Assembly (NCBI GenBank): GCA_016873295.1
Contig: VGXM01000006.1
Span: 1 to 44,524, forward strand
Reading direction: 5' to 3'
From: Phycisphaerae bacterium
GTDB taxonomy: Bacteria; Planctomycetota; Phycisphaerae; Phycisphaerales; UBA1924
DNA: 44,524 bases
Every line of letters starts with the position of its first letter. Positions within the stretch are counted from its first letter, which is position 1. Of the stretch, positions 8,451 to 14,567 are shown one piece after another. The notes under the pieces were generated by a model. The model was not told the DNA's origin, ran no database searches, and saw nothing but the letters and a program-made list of their open reading frames with translations. The translations under genes were made by a program, and so were the position numbers.

Positions 8451-8906
8451 TCAGGCGCAGGACGACAAGAACGACTCGAGCACGCGGTCGAGGAAGACAT
8501 CGACGGCCTTGGCGGTGCCGCTGGGCTTGGTGCCCCAGCACGCCGCCATCGGCTCGCCCTTCTCGAACTGCACGACCCACTCACCAGCCTCGGCCATGGC
8601 CGAGCCGACCTTGTCGGCCAGGTAGGCGGTGAGGGCGTTGACCTCGGGCGGGCCGACGGAGATCGTGGGTCGGCGGCGCAGTTCGGGCTGATTGAGATAC
8701 CACAGGTCGGTGCAGATCAGCGCGTGGTCCAGCCCCGGCCGCTCGCCCGCGCCGCGCGATTCGAGGCGGCGCTGGACCTCGTCGCGGAGCAGGCGCGCCG
8801 ACGGGCGATCGCCCGCCTCGGCCCGCAGGTGCGCGCCCACCACGATCACGAGGCAGCGATCGATAGGCGGGTCCAGGGGCTGCGGGCTCGGGGCGGTGTC
8901 GTTCAT
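8451..8906 (-). CDS. Conserved-looking hypothetical protein, 151 aa
   Basis: A soluble protein starting at ATG 8906; its stop at 8451-8453 directly abuts the repeat array. It has no signal peptide or membrane segment. Visible features are a hydrophobic first strand (CLVIVVGAH), a Pro-rich head of about 15 residues, a predicted helix LLRDEVQRRL, and the segments ICTDLWYLNQ and PEVNALTAYLADKVGSAM. It contains two Cys residues in the body and one penultimate Cys. The alpha/beta pattern looks like a real fold, but I do not recognise the family. On the minus strand TACGCT lies 12 nt upstream of the ATG. It is divergent from clpS. Confidence 0.7.
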   Translation of the reverse strand: MNDTAPSPQPLDPPIDRCLVIVVGAHLRAEAGDRPSARLLRDEVQRRLESRGAGERPGLDHALICTDLWYLNQPELRRRPTISVGPPEVNALTAYLADKVGSAMAEAGEWVVQFEKGEPMAACWGTKPSGTAKAVDVFLDRVLESFLSSCA

Positions 8907-8954
8907 GGAGGCGCGCTGAGCGTATCCGCCCCGCCCGGCGGCGGCGCTCGAACC

Positions 8955-8960
8955 TACAGT
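8955..8960 (+). promoter_or_regulatory. Proximal -10 box of clpS (leaderless type)
   Basis: TACAGT, then 7 nt, then GTG at 8968; no Shine-Dalgarno sequence is present. This supports the GTG as the start. Confidence 0.6.
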
Positions 8961-8967
8961 TCCTTCG

Positions 8968-9345
8968 GTGAGACCCGATCCCTCGACAGCCCCAGCGAGC
9001 GTGCCGCGGGCCTCCGCCCCCGAGGCCGAGAAGCCGGACGAGCCCGCCGGGGCGCCCGCGGCTCCCGCCGCGGCGGTGAAGGAGCGCCCGGCGCCGCCCG
9101 GGGTCGACCGGCTCCCGCCCTGGAAGGTGCTGCTGCACAACGACGACGTGAGCGACATGATCCACGTCGTGGCGACGATCATGGAGCTGTGCGCCATGCC
9201 GCGGGCCCGGGCGGTCCACCTCATGCTCGAGGCCCACACGCGCGGGCTGGCCATGCTCCTCGTGACCCATAAGGAGCGGGCCGAGCTGCTCCTGGAGCAG
9301 TTCCAGTCCAAGAAGCTCAAGGTCACGATCGAGCCCGAGGGCTGA
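8968..9345 (+). CDS. clpS: ATP-dependent Clp protease adaptor ClpS
   Basis: This 125-residue protein has a ClpS core from about residue 50: WKVLLHNDDVSDMIHVV, with the conserved N-D-D of the N-degron pocket, followed by the helix with HLMLEAHTRG and the terminal strand segment LKVTIEPEG. ClpS delivers N-end-rule substrates to ClpA/ClpC. The first 45 residues are an Ala/Pro/Glu-rich, probably disordered extension, as is common in the family. Met-to-Ile/Met substitutions around the second pocket segment may affect residue preference but cannot be judged here. Start GTG 8968 is preferred because of the TACAGT box 7 nt upstream. No clpA lies in the window. Confidence 0.9.
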   Translation: MRPDPSTAPASVPRASAPEAEKPDEPAGAPAAPAAAVKERPAPPGVDRLPPWKVLLHNDDVSDMIHVVATIMELCAMPRARAVHLMLEAHTRGLAMLLVTHKERAELLLEQFQSKKLKVTIEPEG

Positions 9346-9643
9346 GCGGCGGCGGGGCCCCGCGCGGCGGCCCGCCCGCGGCCGTCTTCCCGGACCCTCG
9401 CGAGCCTTCCCTACGAAACACCCGCCCCCCCGTCAACCGGATTCCGCGCCGCGGACCATGAATAGCCGGGTCGCGTGCCGCGCCATCGTGGCGAACGCGA
9501 CGCCTCGTGCAGCCGGCGCCACGCGCCGCGGCACGCCACGCCGGCGCCAGCTTTGCCCCACGCCCGCCCCGGCCGCGCCGATCCACACCGCGGTCGGACG
9601 GGGGCGGCGGACGCCCGCGGCCGGGCCACGCGAGGGACCACCG
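9346..9643. other. Intergenic region between clpS and the T2SSE_N protein
   Basis: 298 nt of very GC-rich sequence with many short inverted repeats (ggccccgcgcggcggccc and similar). An open frame extends upstream of 9644 through it, but its translation is Arg/Ala/Pro-rich and looks like non-coding GC-rich DNA. No RNA gene or convincing promoter seen. Confidence 0.5.
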
Positions 9644-10120
9644 ATGCACTTGCGACTGGGCGACGTCCTGGTGAAGCGCGGCGTGCTGAGCGAGCCGCAA
9701 CGCGAACAGATCATCGACGAGCAGACGCGGACGGGGCGACCCTTCGGCGTCCTGGCCGAGCGCCTGTTCGGCGTGACGCCGGCGGCCATCGACGACGCCT
9801 GGGCCGAGCAGTACGCCGCCCTGGCCGGCGTCATCGACCCCGGCTCCGAGCGCCTCGACCCCTACGCCCACGCCCTGATCGAGCACCGACAGGCGTGGCA
9901 GTTCGGCGTGCTGCCCATGCGGTTCGACGGCGACGAGCTGGTCGTCTGCACCACCCAGGAGAACCTGGCCCGGGCCCTGCGCTTCATGGGCTGGCGGATC
10001 GGGCAGCTTTGCCGCTTCGAGATCGCCTCGCCCGCCGACCTGGCCCGCGTGCTCTCCTCGCTGTATCCCATGGGCGGCATGGACGCCTCGACCCTGACGC
10101 GCAAGGCCGCCGTGGCCTAG
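9644..10120 (+). CDS. Stand-alone GspE/PilB N-terminal (MshEN-like) domain protein
   Basis: The 158-residue protein begins MHLRLGDVLVKRGVLS at ATG 9644, preceded by gaggga about 8 nt upstream. It reads as a type II secretion ATPase N-terminal domain (T2SSE_N/MshEN): 'LGDxLVKxGxLSExQxxxIxxEQ', then an 'FGxLAERLFGV' repeat, an Ala-rich helix, and the second half VLPMRFDGDELVVCTTQENLARALRFM, matching 'xPxxxxxxxLxVAxxDP'. No ATPase domain follows; the protein stops at 10118-10120. Such domains bind c-di-GMP in some MshE proteins, but the binding residues are not clearly present here. A GspE with its own N-terminal domain is encoded 15 kb away. It could be a regulator or a relic. Confidence 0.75.
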   Translation: MHLRLGDVLVKRGVLSEPQREQIIDEQTRTGRPFGVLAERLFGVTPAAIDDAWAEQYAALAGVIDPGSERLDPYAHALIEHRQAWQFGVLPMRFDGDELVVCTTQENLARALRFMGWRIGQLCRFEIASPADLARVLSSLYPMGGMDASTLTRKAAVA

Positions 10121-10161
10121 GCGGGACACGTCGCCTCGCGCGGCGTCGGGGGCGATCCACC

Positions 10162-10167
10162 TAACAT
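10162..10167 (+). promoter_or_regulatory. Proximal -10 box of the lipoprotein gene (leaderless type)
   Basis: TAACAT, then cccgcc (6 nt), then ATG at 10174. Confidence 0.6.
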
Positions 10168-10173
10168 CCCGCC

Positions 10174-10791
10174 ATGCGTGCGGCGATGGTGTTGTGCGTG
10201 GCGTGCCTGCCCCTGCTTGGCTGCCGGGTCGGGGGCGGCGGGATCGAGGCCGAGAACGATCGGCTGCGGCGCGAGCGCCACGACCTGGGCGAGCGGGTCG
10301 CGGCCCTCGAGACCGAGCGGGATGAACTGCGGGCCAAGGTGCACGAGTTGAACCTCGCCCGCGGGGCGGGGCTCGACGCCGACGCGCTCGACGCCCTGCC
10401 GCGGGTCGCCGCCCTCGAGATCGACGGGCTCTCGGGGCTGGTGCCGCCCGAGCCTTCGCGTGACGCCGAGCGGGTCGCGGTGTACGTCCGCACGCTGGAC
10501 GGGCGTCGGCGCTTCACGCAGGGGGTGGGCACGCTCACGGTGCGGTGCGAACTCCTTCCGCCCGTGGGCGGCCCGGGCCCGGCGCGGTCGGCGTCGCGCA
10601 CGCTGTCGGCGGGCCAGGTGCGCGAGGCGTACCGATCGGGGATCGCCGGGACGCACTACACGGTGGAGGTGCCGCTGGCGGTGCCGTCGTCGGACCGCCG
10701 CGGCACGCTGGTGGTCCGGGCCGAGCTGCGCGACGCGCTGACGGGGGCGGTGCACGCCGCCACCCTGACGCGCGACCTGCCCGCCCGCTGA
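10174..10791 (+). CDS. Putative coiled-coil lipoprotein
   Basis: A 205-residue protein with a lipoprotein signal (MRAAMVLCVACLPLLGC; lipobox LLGC, Cys17). Residues 24-60 form a heptad-rich coiled coil (AENDRLRRERHDLGERVAAL). The C-terminal 120 residues look like a beta-sandwich, with strands such as RVAVYVRTLDG, TLTVRCELLPP, HYTVEVPLAVP and TLVVRAELRDA. I do not recognise a named family. It is probably anchored in a membrane and projects the sandwich via the coiled coil. The start is fixed by the signal peptide and by TAACAT 6 nt upstream. The MATE gene follows 41 nt downstream. Confidence 0.75.
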   Translation: MRAAMVLCVACLPLLGCRVGGGGIEAENDRLRRERHDLGERVAALETERDELRAKVHELNLARGAGLDADALDALPRVAALEIDGLSGLVPPEPSRDAERVAVYVRTLDGRRRFTQGVGTLTVRCELLPPVGGPGPARSASRTLSAGQVREAYRSGIAGTHYTVEVPLAVPSSDRRGTLVVRAELRDALTGAVHAATLTRDLPAR

Positions 10792-10832
10792 CGTACACTT
10801 GCCGCCGCCCAGGCCGGCCACCCCCACCCCCT

Positions 10833-12341
10833 ATGAGCACGCCGACGACCCCAAGGCAACCCGGGGCGGTGGAGAACCGTCCCTTGGTCGAGATGGCGCG
10901 GATCGCCCTGCCGACCGTGGCCACGATGACGTCGTACACGCTCATGACGTTCGTCGACAAGTGGCTGGTGTCGCACCTGGGGCCGGACTACGTCGGGGCC
11001 CACGGCAACGGGGGGCTGGCGGCGTGGCTGCCCATCTCCCTGGCCCACGGCTCGCTCATGGTCGTCAACACCTTCGTCGCCCAGAACCTCGGGGCGGGCA
11101 GGCCCGAGCGCGGGCCGGCCTACTGCTGGAACGGCGTGTGGTTCTCGATCGCCTACTGGCTCGCGCTGCTCGTGCCCCTGGCCCTGGCCCTGCCCTGGAT
11201 CTTCGGGCGCCTCGCCGCCCCCGCCGACGGCTCCATGGGGATGGACCCCGCGCAGGCGCGCCTCGCCGCGACCTACGGGTCGATCCTGCTCCATGGCGCC
11301 GGCCTCAACCTCACGACGCGCTGCATCACCCAGTTCTTCTTCGGCATGCACCGCCCGGGCGTGGTGCTCGCCGCCGGCGTCGCCGCCAACCTGCTCAACG
11401 TCTACCTCTCCGCCGTCCTCGTCTTCGGGGATGGGCCCCCGATCCCGGCCCTGGGGTGGCTGGGGGCGATCGCGCACGCCACGGCGTCGGCGCTGCACAT
11501 CCCGCCCCTGGGCATCGCCGGGTCGGCGATCGGCACCGTCATCGCCACCGGCGTCGAGCTGGCCATCCCCCTGGCGGTCTTCCTCGGGCCCGGGTGCCAC
11601 GCGCTCTACCGCACGCGCTCGGCGTGGCGCCCCTCGCGGGCGCACCTCCGCGACCTCCTCAGGCTCGGGACGCCCGCGGGGGTCATGTTCGCCAACGAGA
11701 TGGTGTGCTGGTCGTTCTTCATGGTGTACCTGGTGAGCCGCTTCGGGCGCCTGCACGCCGCCGCCGGCTGGATCGCCCACCAGTACATGGCCCTGTCCTT
11801 CATGCCCGCCGTGGGCATCAGCGTCGCCGTCACCGCCCTGGTCGGGCGCTACCAGGGGATGGGGCGTCCGGACCTGGCGTCGGCCCGGGCGTGGCTGGGC
11901 GTTCGGATCGCCGCGGTGTACATGGGGGTGTGCGGCGCGTTCTTCGTGATCTTCCCCCGGGCCCTGCTCTCGCTCTTCATCGCCGACGACACGCCCGCGG
12001 CGGACGTCGCCGAGCTCGTGCGCCTGGGGTCGGCGATGCTGCTGGCGACCGCGACCTTCCAGCTCTTCGACGCCGTCGCCATGGTCATCTCCGGCGCCCT
12101 CCGCGGCGCCGGCGACACGCTGATCCCCGGCGTCGCCACCGTGGTCTGCGCCTGGACGATCATCGTCGGGGGCGGGTTCCTCATGGTCCGCCTCTTTCCG
12201 GGGCTCCAGTCCGTCGGGGCCTGGATCGCAGTCGCGGCGTACATCACGGTCCTGTGCGCCATCCTGGGCGGACGGTTCCTGTCCGGGAAGTGGCGGCACA
12301 TCCGCCTGGTCGAGGCCGCCACGCCGGCCCGGTCGGCCTGA
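10833..12341 (+). CDS. MATE-family multidrug/toxin efflux transporter
   Basis: The 502-residue protein has about 12 hydrophobic segments and the family's pseudo-symmetric halves. Near the N-terminus lie RIALPTVATMTSYTLMTFVDKWLVSHLG and the typical 'NTFVAQNLGAGRP' motif; the second half has 'GISVAVTALVGRYQGMG' and 'GALRGAGDTLIPG'. By family it exports cationic drugs or organic compounds in exchange for H+ or Na+; the substrate is unknown. Start ATG 10833 was chosen as the first Met before the first helix; upstream frame sequence overlaps the lipoprotein gene out of frame. A TACACT at 10794-10799 could be its own -10. Confidence 0.88.
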   Translation: MSTPTTPRQPGAVENRPLVEMARIALPTVATMTSYTLMTFVDKWLVSHLGPDYVGAHGNGGLAAWLPISLAHGSLMVVNTFVAQNLGAGRPERGPAYCWNGVWFSIAYWLALLVPLALALPWIFGRLAAPADGSMGMDPAQARLAATYGSILLHGAGLNLTTRCITQFFFGMHRPGVVLAAGVAANLLNVYLSAVLVFGDGPPIPALGWLGAIAHATASALHIPPLGIAGSAIGTVIATGVELAIPLAVFLGPGCHALYRTRSAWRPSRAHLRDLLRLGTPAGVMFANEMVCWSFFMVYLVSRFGRLHAAAGWIAHQYMALSFMPAVGISVAVTALVGRYQGMGRPDLASARAWLGVRIAAVYMGVCGAFFVIFPRALLSLFIADDTPAADVAELVRLGSAMLLATATFQLFDAVAMVISGALRGAGDTLIPGVATVVCAWTIIVGGGFLMVRLFPGLQSVGAWIAVAAYITVLCAILGGRFLSGKWRHIRLVEAATPARSA

Positions 12342-12364
12342 GCCGGGTACGGGTCCCGCCCGCC

Positions 12365-12370
12365 TATTAT
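12365..12370 (+). promoter_or_regulatory. Strong -10 box upstream of the TPR/alpha-CTD gene
   Basis: TATTAT, an unusual AT-rich hexamer in this GC-rich DNA, 41 nt before the ATG. A Shine-Dalgarno-like ggaag lies at 12401-12405. Confidence 0.5.
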
Positions 12371-12411
12371 TGGGGTCTGACCGGAGCCCGAACAAACAAC
12401 GGAAGCGCACG

Positions 12412-13353
12412 ATGTCGAACAATCCGATGGACATGGTGATCGGCGCGGAGTCGGCCCGACGCGACTCCGAGGCCTCCGCGAGGCACCTCAAGGCCGCTCT
12501 GGCCACGATCGAGCCGGGGCGGATGGACCGCATGGCGACGATCGCCGAGCTGCGGAAGGCGGTGGCGGCGGACCCGACCAACCAGGAGGCGCTCTTCCGC
12601 CTGGGCTACCAGTTGGACCTGGTGGGCGAGGAGGAGGAGGCCCTGGCGATGTACGAGCGCGCGTGCGAGCGCTCGCCGGCGCCGATCAACGCGCTCATGA
12701 ACCTGGCGGTGATCTACGAGGACCGGGCCGACTACATGCGGGCCGAGCGCTGCCTGCGCCAGGTGCTGGAGACCAACCCCACGCACACGCGGGCGAACAT
12801 GTTCATCAAGGACGTGCGCGCCAGCAAGGCCATGGTCGTCGAGGAGGAGCAGGGGCGGGACATCTTCAAGCGCCGGGCGCTCATGGAGACCCCGGTCACC
12901 GACTTCGAACTCTCCGTCCGGGCCCGCACCTGCCTCAAGAAGATGAACATCCGCACGCTGGGCGACCTGCTCCGGATCACCGAGGCGGAGCTGATGAGCT
13001 ACAAGAACTTCGGGGACGGGAGCCTGCAGGAGATCCGGCAGATGCTCACCGCCCGGGGGCTGCGCCTGGGGCAGGGGCTGGAGGACGCGCACCGGGCCGC
13101 GCGCCGGGCCCTGACCGACCAGTACAAGGGCACGAACCAGGAGGTCCTGCTCAGCCGCCCGGTCACCGAGCTCCAGCTCTCGGTGCGGGCCCGCAAGGCG
13201 CTCCAGCTCCTGAACATCCAGTCGCTCAGCGACCTGTGCAGCCACACCGAGGCCGAGCTGATGGGCGTCAAGAACTTCGGGGCCACGAGCCTGAAGGAAG
13301 TGCTCGAGAAGCTCACGGAGCTGGGCCTCACGCTGCGGACGCTGGAGGCCTGA
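12412..13353 (+). CDS. TPR protein with two RNA polymerase alpha C-terminal domains
   Basis: A 313-residue cytoplasmic protein. Residues about 40-125 are TPR-like (TIAELRKAVAADPTNQEAL; AINALMNLAVIYEDRADY-type helices). Two alpha-CTD modules follow: about 158-213 (TDFELSVRARTCLKKMNI ... LGDLLRITEAELMSYKNFG) and about 249-306 (TELQLSVRARKALQLLNI ... LSDLCSHTEAELMGVKNFG). Both keep the helix-hairpin-helix '(K)NFGxxSLxE' that contacts UP-element DNA in RpoA. There is no alpha N-terminal dimerisation domain, so this is not RpoA. A role as a transcription co-factor binding promoter DNA or regulators is inferred. Start ATG 12412 has ggaag 6 nt upstream. Confidence 0.88.
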   Translation: MSNNPMDMVIGAESARRDSEASARHLKAALATIEPGRMDRMATIAELRKAVAADPTNQEALFRLGYQLDLVGEEEEALAMYERACERSPAPINALMNLAVIYEDRADYMRAERCLRQVLETNPTHTRANMFIKDVRASKAMVVEEEQGRDIFKRRALMETPVTDFELSVRARTCLKKMNIRTLGDLLRITEAELMSYKNFGDGSLQEIRQMLTARGLRLGQGLEDAHRAARRALTDQYKGTNQEVLLSRPVTELQLSVRARKALQLLNIQSLSDLCSHTEAELMGVKNFGATSLKEVLEKLTELGLTLRTLEA

Positions 13354-13356
13354 GGC

Positions 13357-13650
13357 TCAGGGGCGGCCGGTGGCCTCGCGGACGGCGTCGCCGTCACGCG
13401 TGCCCGTGGCGTGGTAGTCCGACCGCGCCCTGCAATACTGCTCCGGGCTGATCTTCAGGTCGGGCTTCTCGCCGCGGGAGTGCTGGGCGTGCAGGTGCCG
13501 CAGAAACGGCACGCACCACCGGCATCCGGTGCCGGCGGACAGGCACTCGCTGATCAGCGACGCCACGGGCGGGTTCTCGCGCACCAGGTACGCCCGGATC
13601 TTCCGCAGCGAGACGTGGAAGCAGAGGCAGACGTCGTCGTCCGGGTCCAC
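13357..13650 (-). CDS. BFD-type [2Fe-2S]-binding protein
   Basis: A 97-residue protein, convergent with the previous gene with a 3-nt gap. It carries a bacterioferritin-associated-ferredoxin-like domain: VCLCFHVSLRKIRAYL (C-x-C) and then AGTGCRWCVPFLRHL (C-x2-C), the four Cys that ligate a [2Fe-2S] cluster. After the domain comes a charged tail of about 40 residues. Members release iron from bacterioferritin or act as ferredoxins; the partner here is unknown. No ATG is available; GTG 13650 is chosen because TACACT ends 5 nt upstream of it on the minus strand. A 15-bp hairpin sits just upstream. Confidence 0.75.
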   Translation of the reverse strand: MDPDDDVCLCFHVSLRKIRAYLVRENPPVASLISECLSAGTGCRWCVPFLRHLHAQHSRGEKPDLKISPEQYCRARSDYHATGTRDGDAVREATGRP

Positions 13651-13655
13651 GCCCA

Positions 13656-13661
13656 AGTGTA
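13656..13661 (-). promoter_or_regulatory. Proximal -10 box of the BFD gene (leaderless type)
   Basis: Minus strand: TACACT, tgggc (5 nt), GTG at 13650. Confidence 0.5.
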
Positions 13662-13662
13662 C

Positions 13663-13698
13663 GTGCCGCCGAGATCGGCTCGGCGATCTCGGTGGCAC
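13663..13698. repeat. 15-bp-arm palindrome
   Basis: gtgccgccgagatcg (13663-13677), loop gctcgg, cgatctcggtggcac (13684-13698); the one difference is a G-T wobble. The outer GTGCC/GGCAC ends resemble the arms of the 108-bp array and the 28-kb repeats, suggesting a shared class of dispersed palindromes. Confidence 0.7.
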
Positions 13699-13727
13699 GG
13701 TGCAATCGGTCCCTCCGGTGTCCGCCA

Positions 13728-13761
13728 ACCCCTCCCCGGCCCTCCCCCGGAGGGAAGGGGT
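13728..13761. repeat. Short GC-rich inverted repeat at the 3' end of the HAD gene
   Basis: An imperfect palindrome with acccct... at the left and ...aggggt at the right, overlapping the first base of the HAD stop codon. It may act as a transcript end for the HAD gene; no U-tract follows on the minus strand. Confidence 0.4.
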
Positions 13762-14507
13762 CAGGGCACGCCGAAGCGGGCGAGGATCTCGAGCACCCCC
13801 TCGATCTCTGGGGCGGCGGTGACCACGTCGGCGCGTGCCTTGACCTCGGGGTGGCTGTTGGCGGGGGCGGCGAAGAGGGCGACGAGGGGCTGGGCGGCCA
13901 GGTCGCCGGGGGCGTCGCCCACGAACATGGTGCGCTCGCGCGTGAGCCCGGCGGAGCGCATGAGGCGCTCCACCCCCGTCGCCTTGCTCACGAACTCCAG
14001 GTCGCAGTTGATCCAGGCGATCGTCGTCGAAACCCGGAAGGGCCACCCCTCGGCGCGGAACCGGTCCGCCAGCGACGGGATCAGCGAGAAGAGGTACGCC
14101 GTGTCGGCGTGCCAGAGCGACATGCTCGCCGACTTGCCCGGCTGGATGGTGACGCCCGAAGGCCCCAGGTCGCGCTCGACCCAGCGCATGGCGGCGTGGA
14201 CGAGGGCGACGTGCTCGGCGGTGATGCGGGGGTCGCGCTCGAACGCCCGGCGGAATGGGTCGTACAACCACACGCCGTTCTCGCACACCGCCGGCAGGCG
14301 GTCGTTGGCGATCACGCGGCAGATGGCCTCGACGAAGGGGAGAGGCCGACCCGAGCAGACGGTGAGGACGGGGCGGTTGCCGGCGGCGATGGCGGCCCGG
14401 TTGTGCCGCGCCACCCGCGCCAGCCCCTCCACCGGAAGCGGCTCGTCGGACTCGGGCCCCAGGCACCCGTCGATGTCGGAGATGATGGCGTCGAAGGGGC
14501 CCGGCAC
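13761..14507 (-). CDS. HAD-superfamily (IIB-type) phosphatase
   Basis: A 248-residue cytoplasmic hydrolase. Motif I is DAIISDIDGCLGP (nucleophile Asp in D-x-D-G), motif II is LTVCSGRP, a motif III lysine is in FVSKATGVERL, and motif IV is MFVGDAPGDLAA. The cap between motifs II and III places it near Cof/mannosyl-3-phosphoglycerate-phosphatase-like HAD-IIB enzymes that dephosphorylate sugar phosphates; the substrate is not known. No ATG precedes motif I closely. GTG 14507 is chosen because TACAGT lies 7 nt upstream and motif I then starts near residue 5, as usual. It is divergent from the spermidine-synthase-like gene. Confidence 0.85.
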   Translation of the reverse strand: MPGPFDAIISDIDGCLGPESDEPLPVEGLARVARHNRAAIAAGNRPVLTVCSGRPLPFVEAICRVIANDRLPAVCENGVWLYDPFRRAFERDPRITAEHVALVHAAMRWVERDLGPSGVTIQPGKSASMSLWHADTAYLFSLIPSLADRFRAEGWPFRVSTTIAWINCDLEFVSKATGVERLMRSAGLTRERTMFVGDAPGDLAAQPLVALFAAPANSHPEVKARADVVTAAPEIEGVLEILARFGVP

Positions 14508-14514
14508 GGGGGCG

Positions 14515-14520
14515 ACTGTA
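14515..14520 (-). promoter_or_regulatory. Proximal -10 box of the HAD gene (leaderless type)
   Basis: Minus strand: TACAGT, cgccccc (7 nt), GTG at 14507. Confidence 0.55.
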
Positions 14521-14541
14521 CCCCGCGGGCGCTCGCGCGGG

Positions 14542-14547
14542 TATCCT
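14542..14547 (+). promoter_or_regulatory. Likely -10 box of the spermidine-synthase-like gene
   Basis: TATCCT, 20 nt before GTG 14568. It lies 22 bp from the divergent HAD -10 box. Confidence 0.4.
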
Positions 14548-14567
14548 GCCCGCTCCCGGAGCCACGC

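Noticed and set aside
9458..9643. Longer start for the T2SSE_N protein
   Set aside because: The added 62 residues are Arg/Ala/Pro-rich with no domain sense, and the family domain begins at ATG 9644 with a gaggga site.
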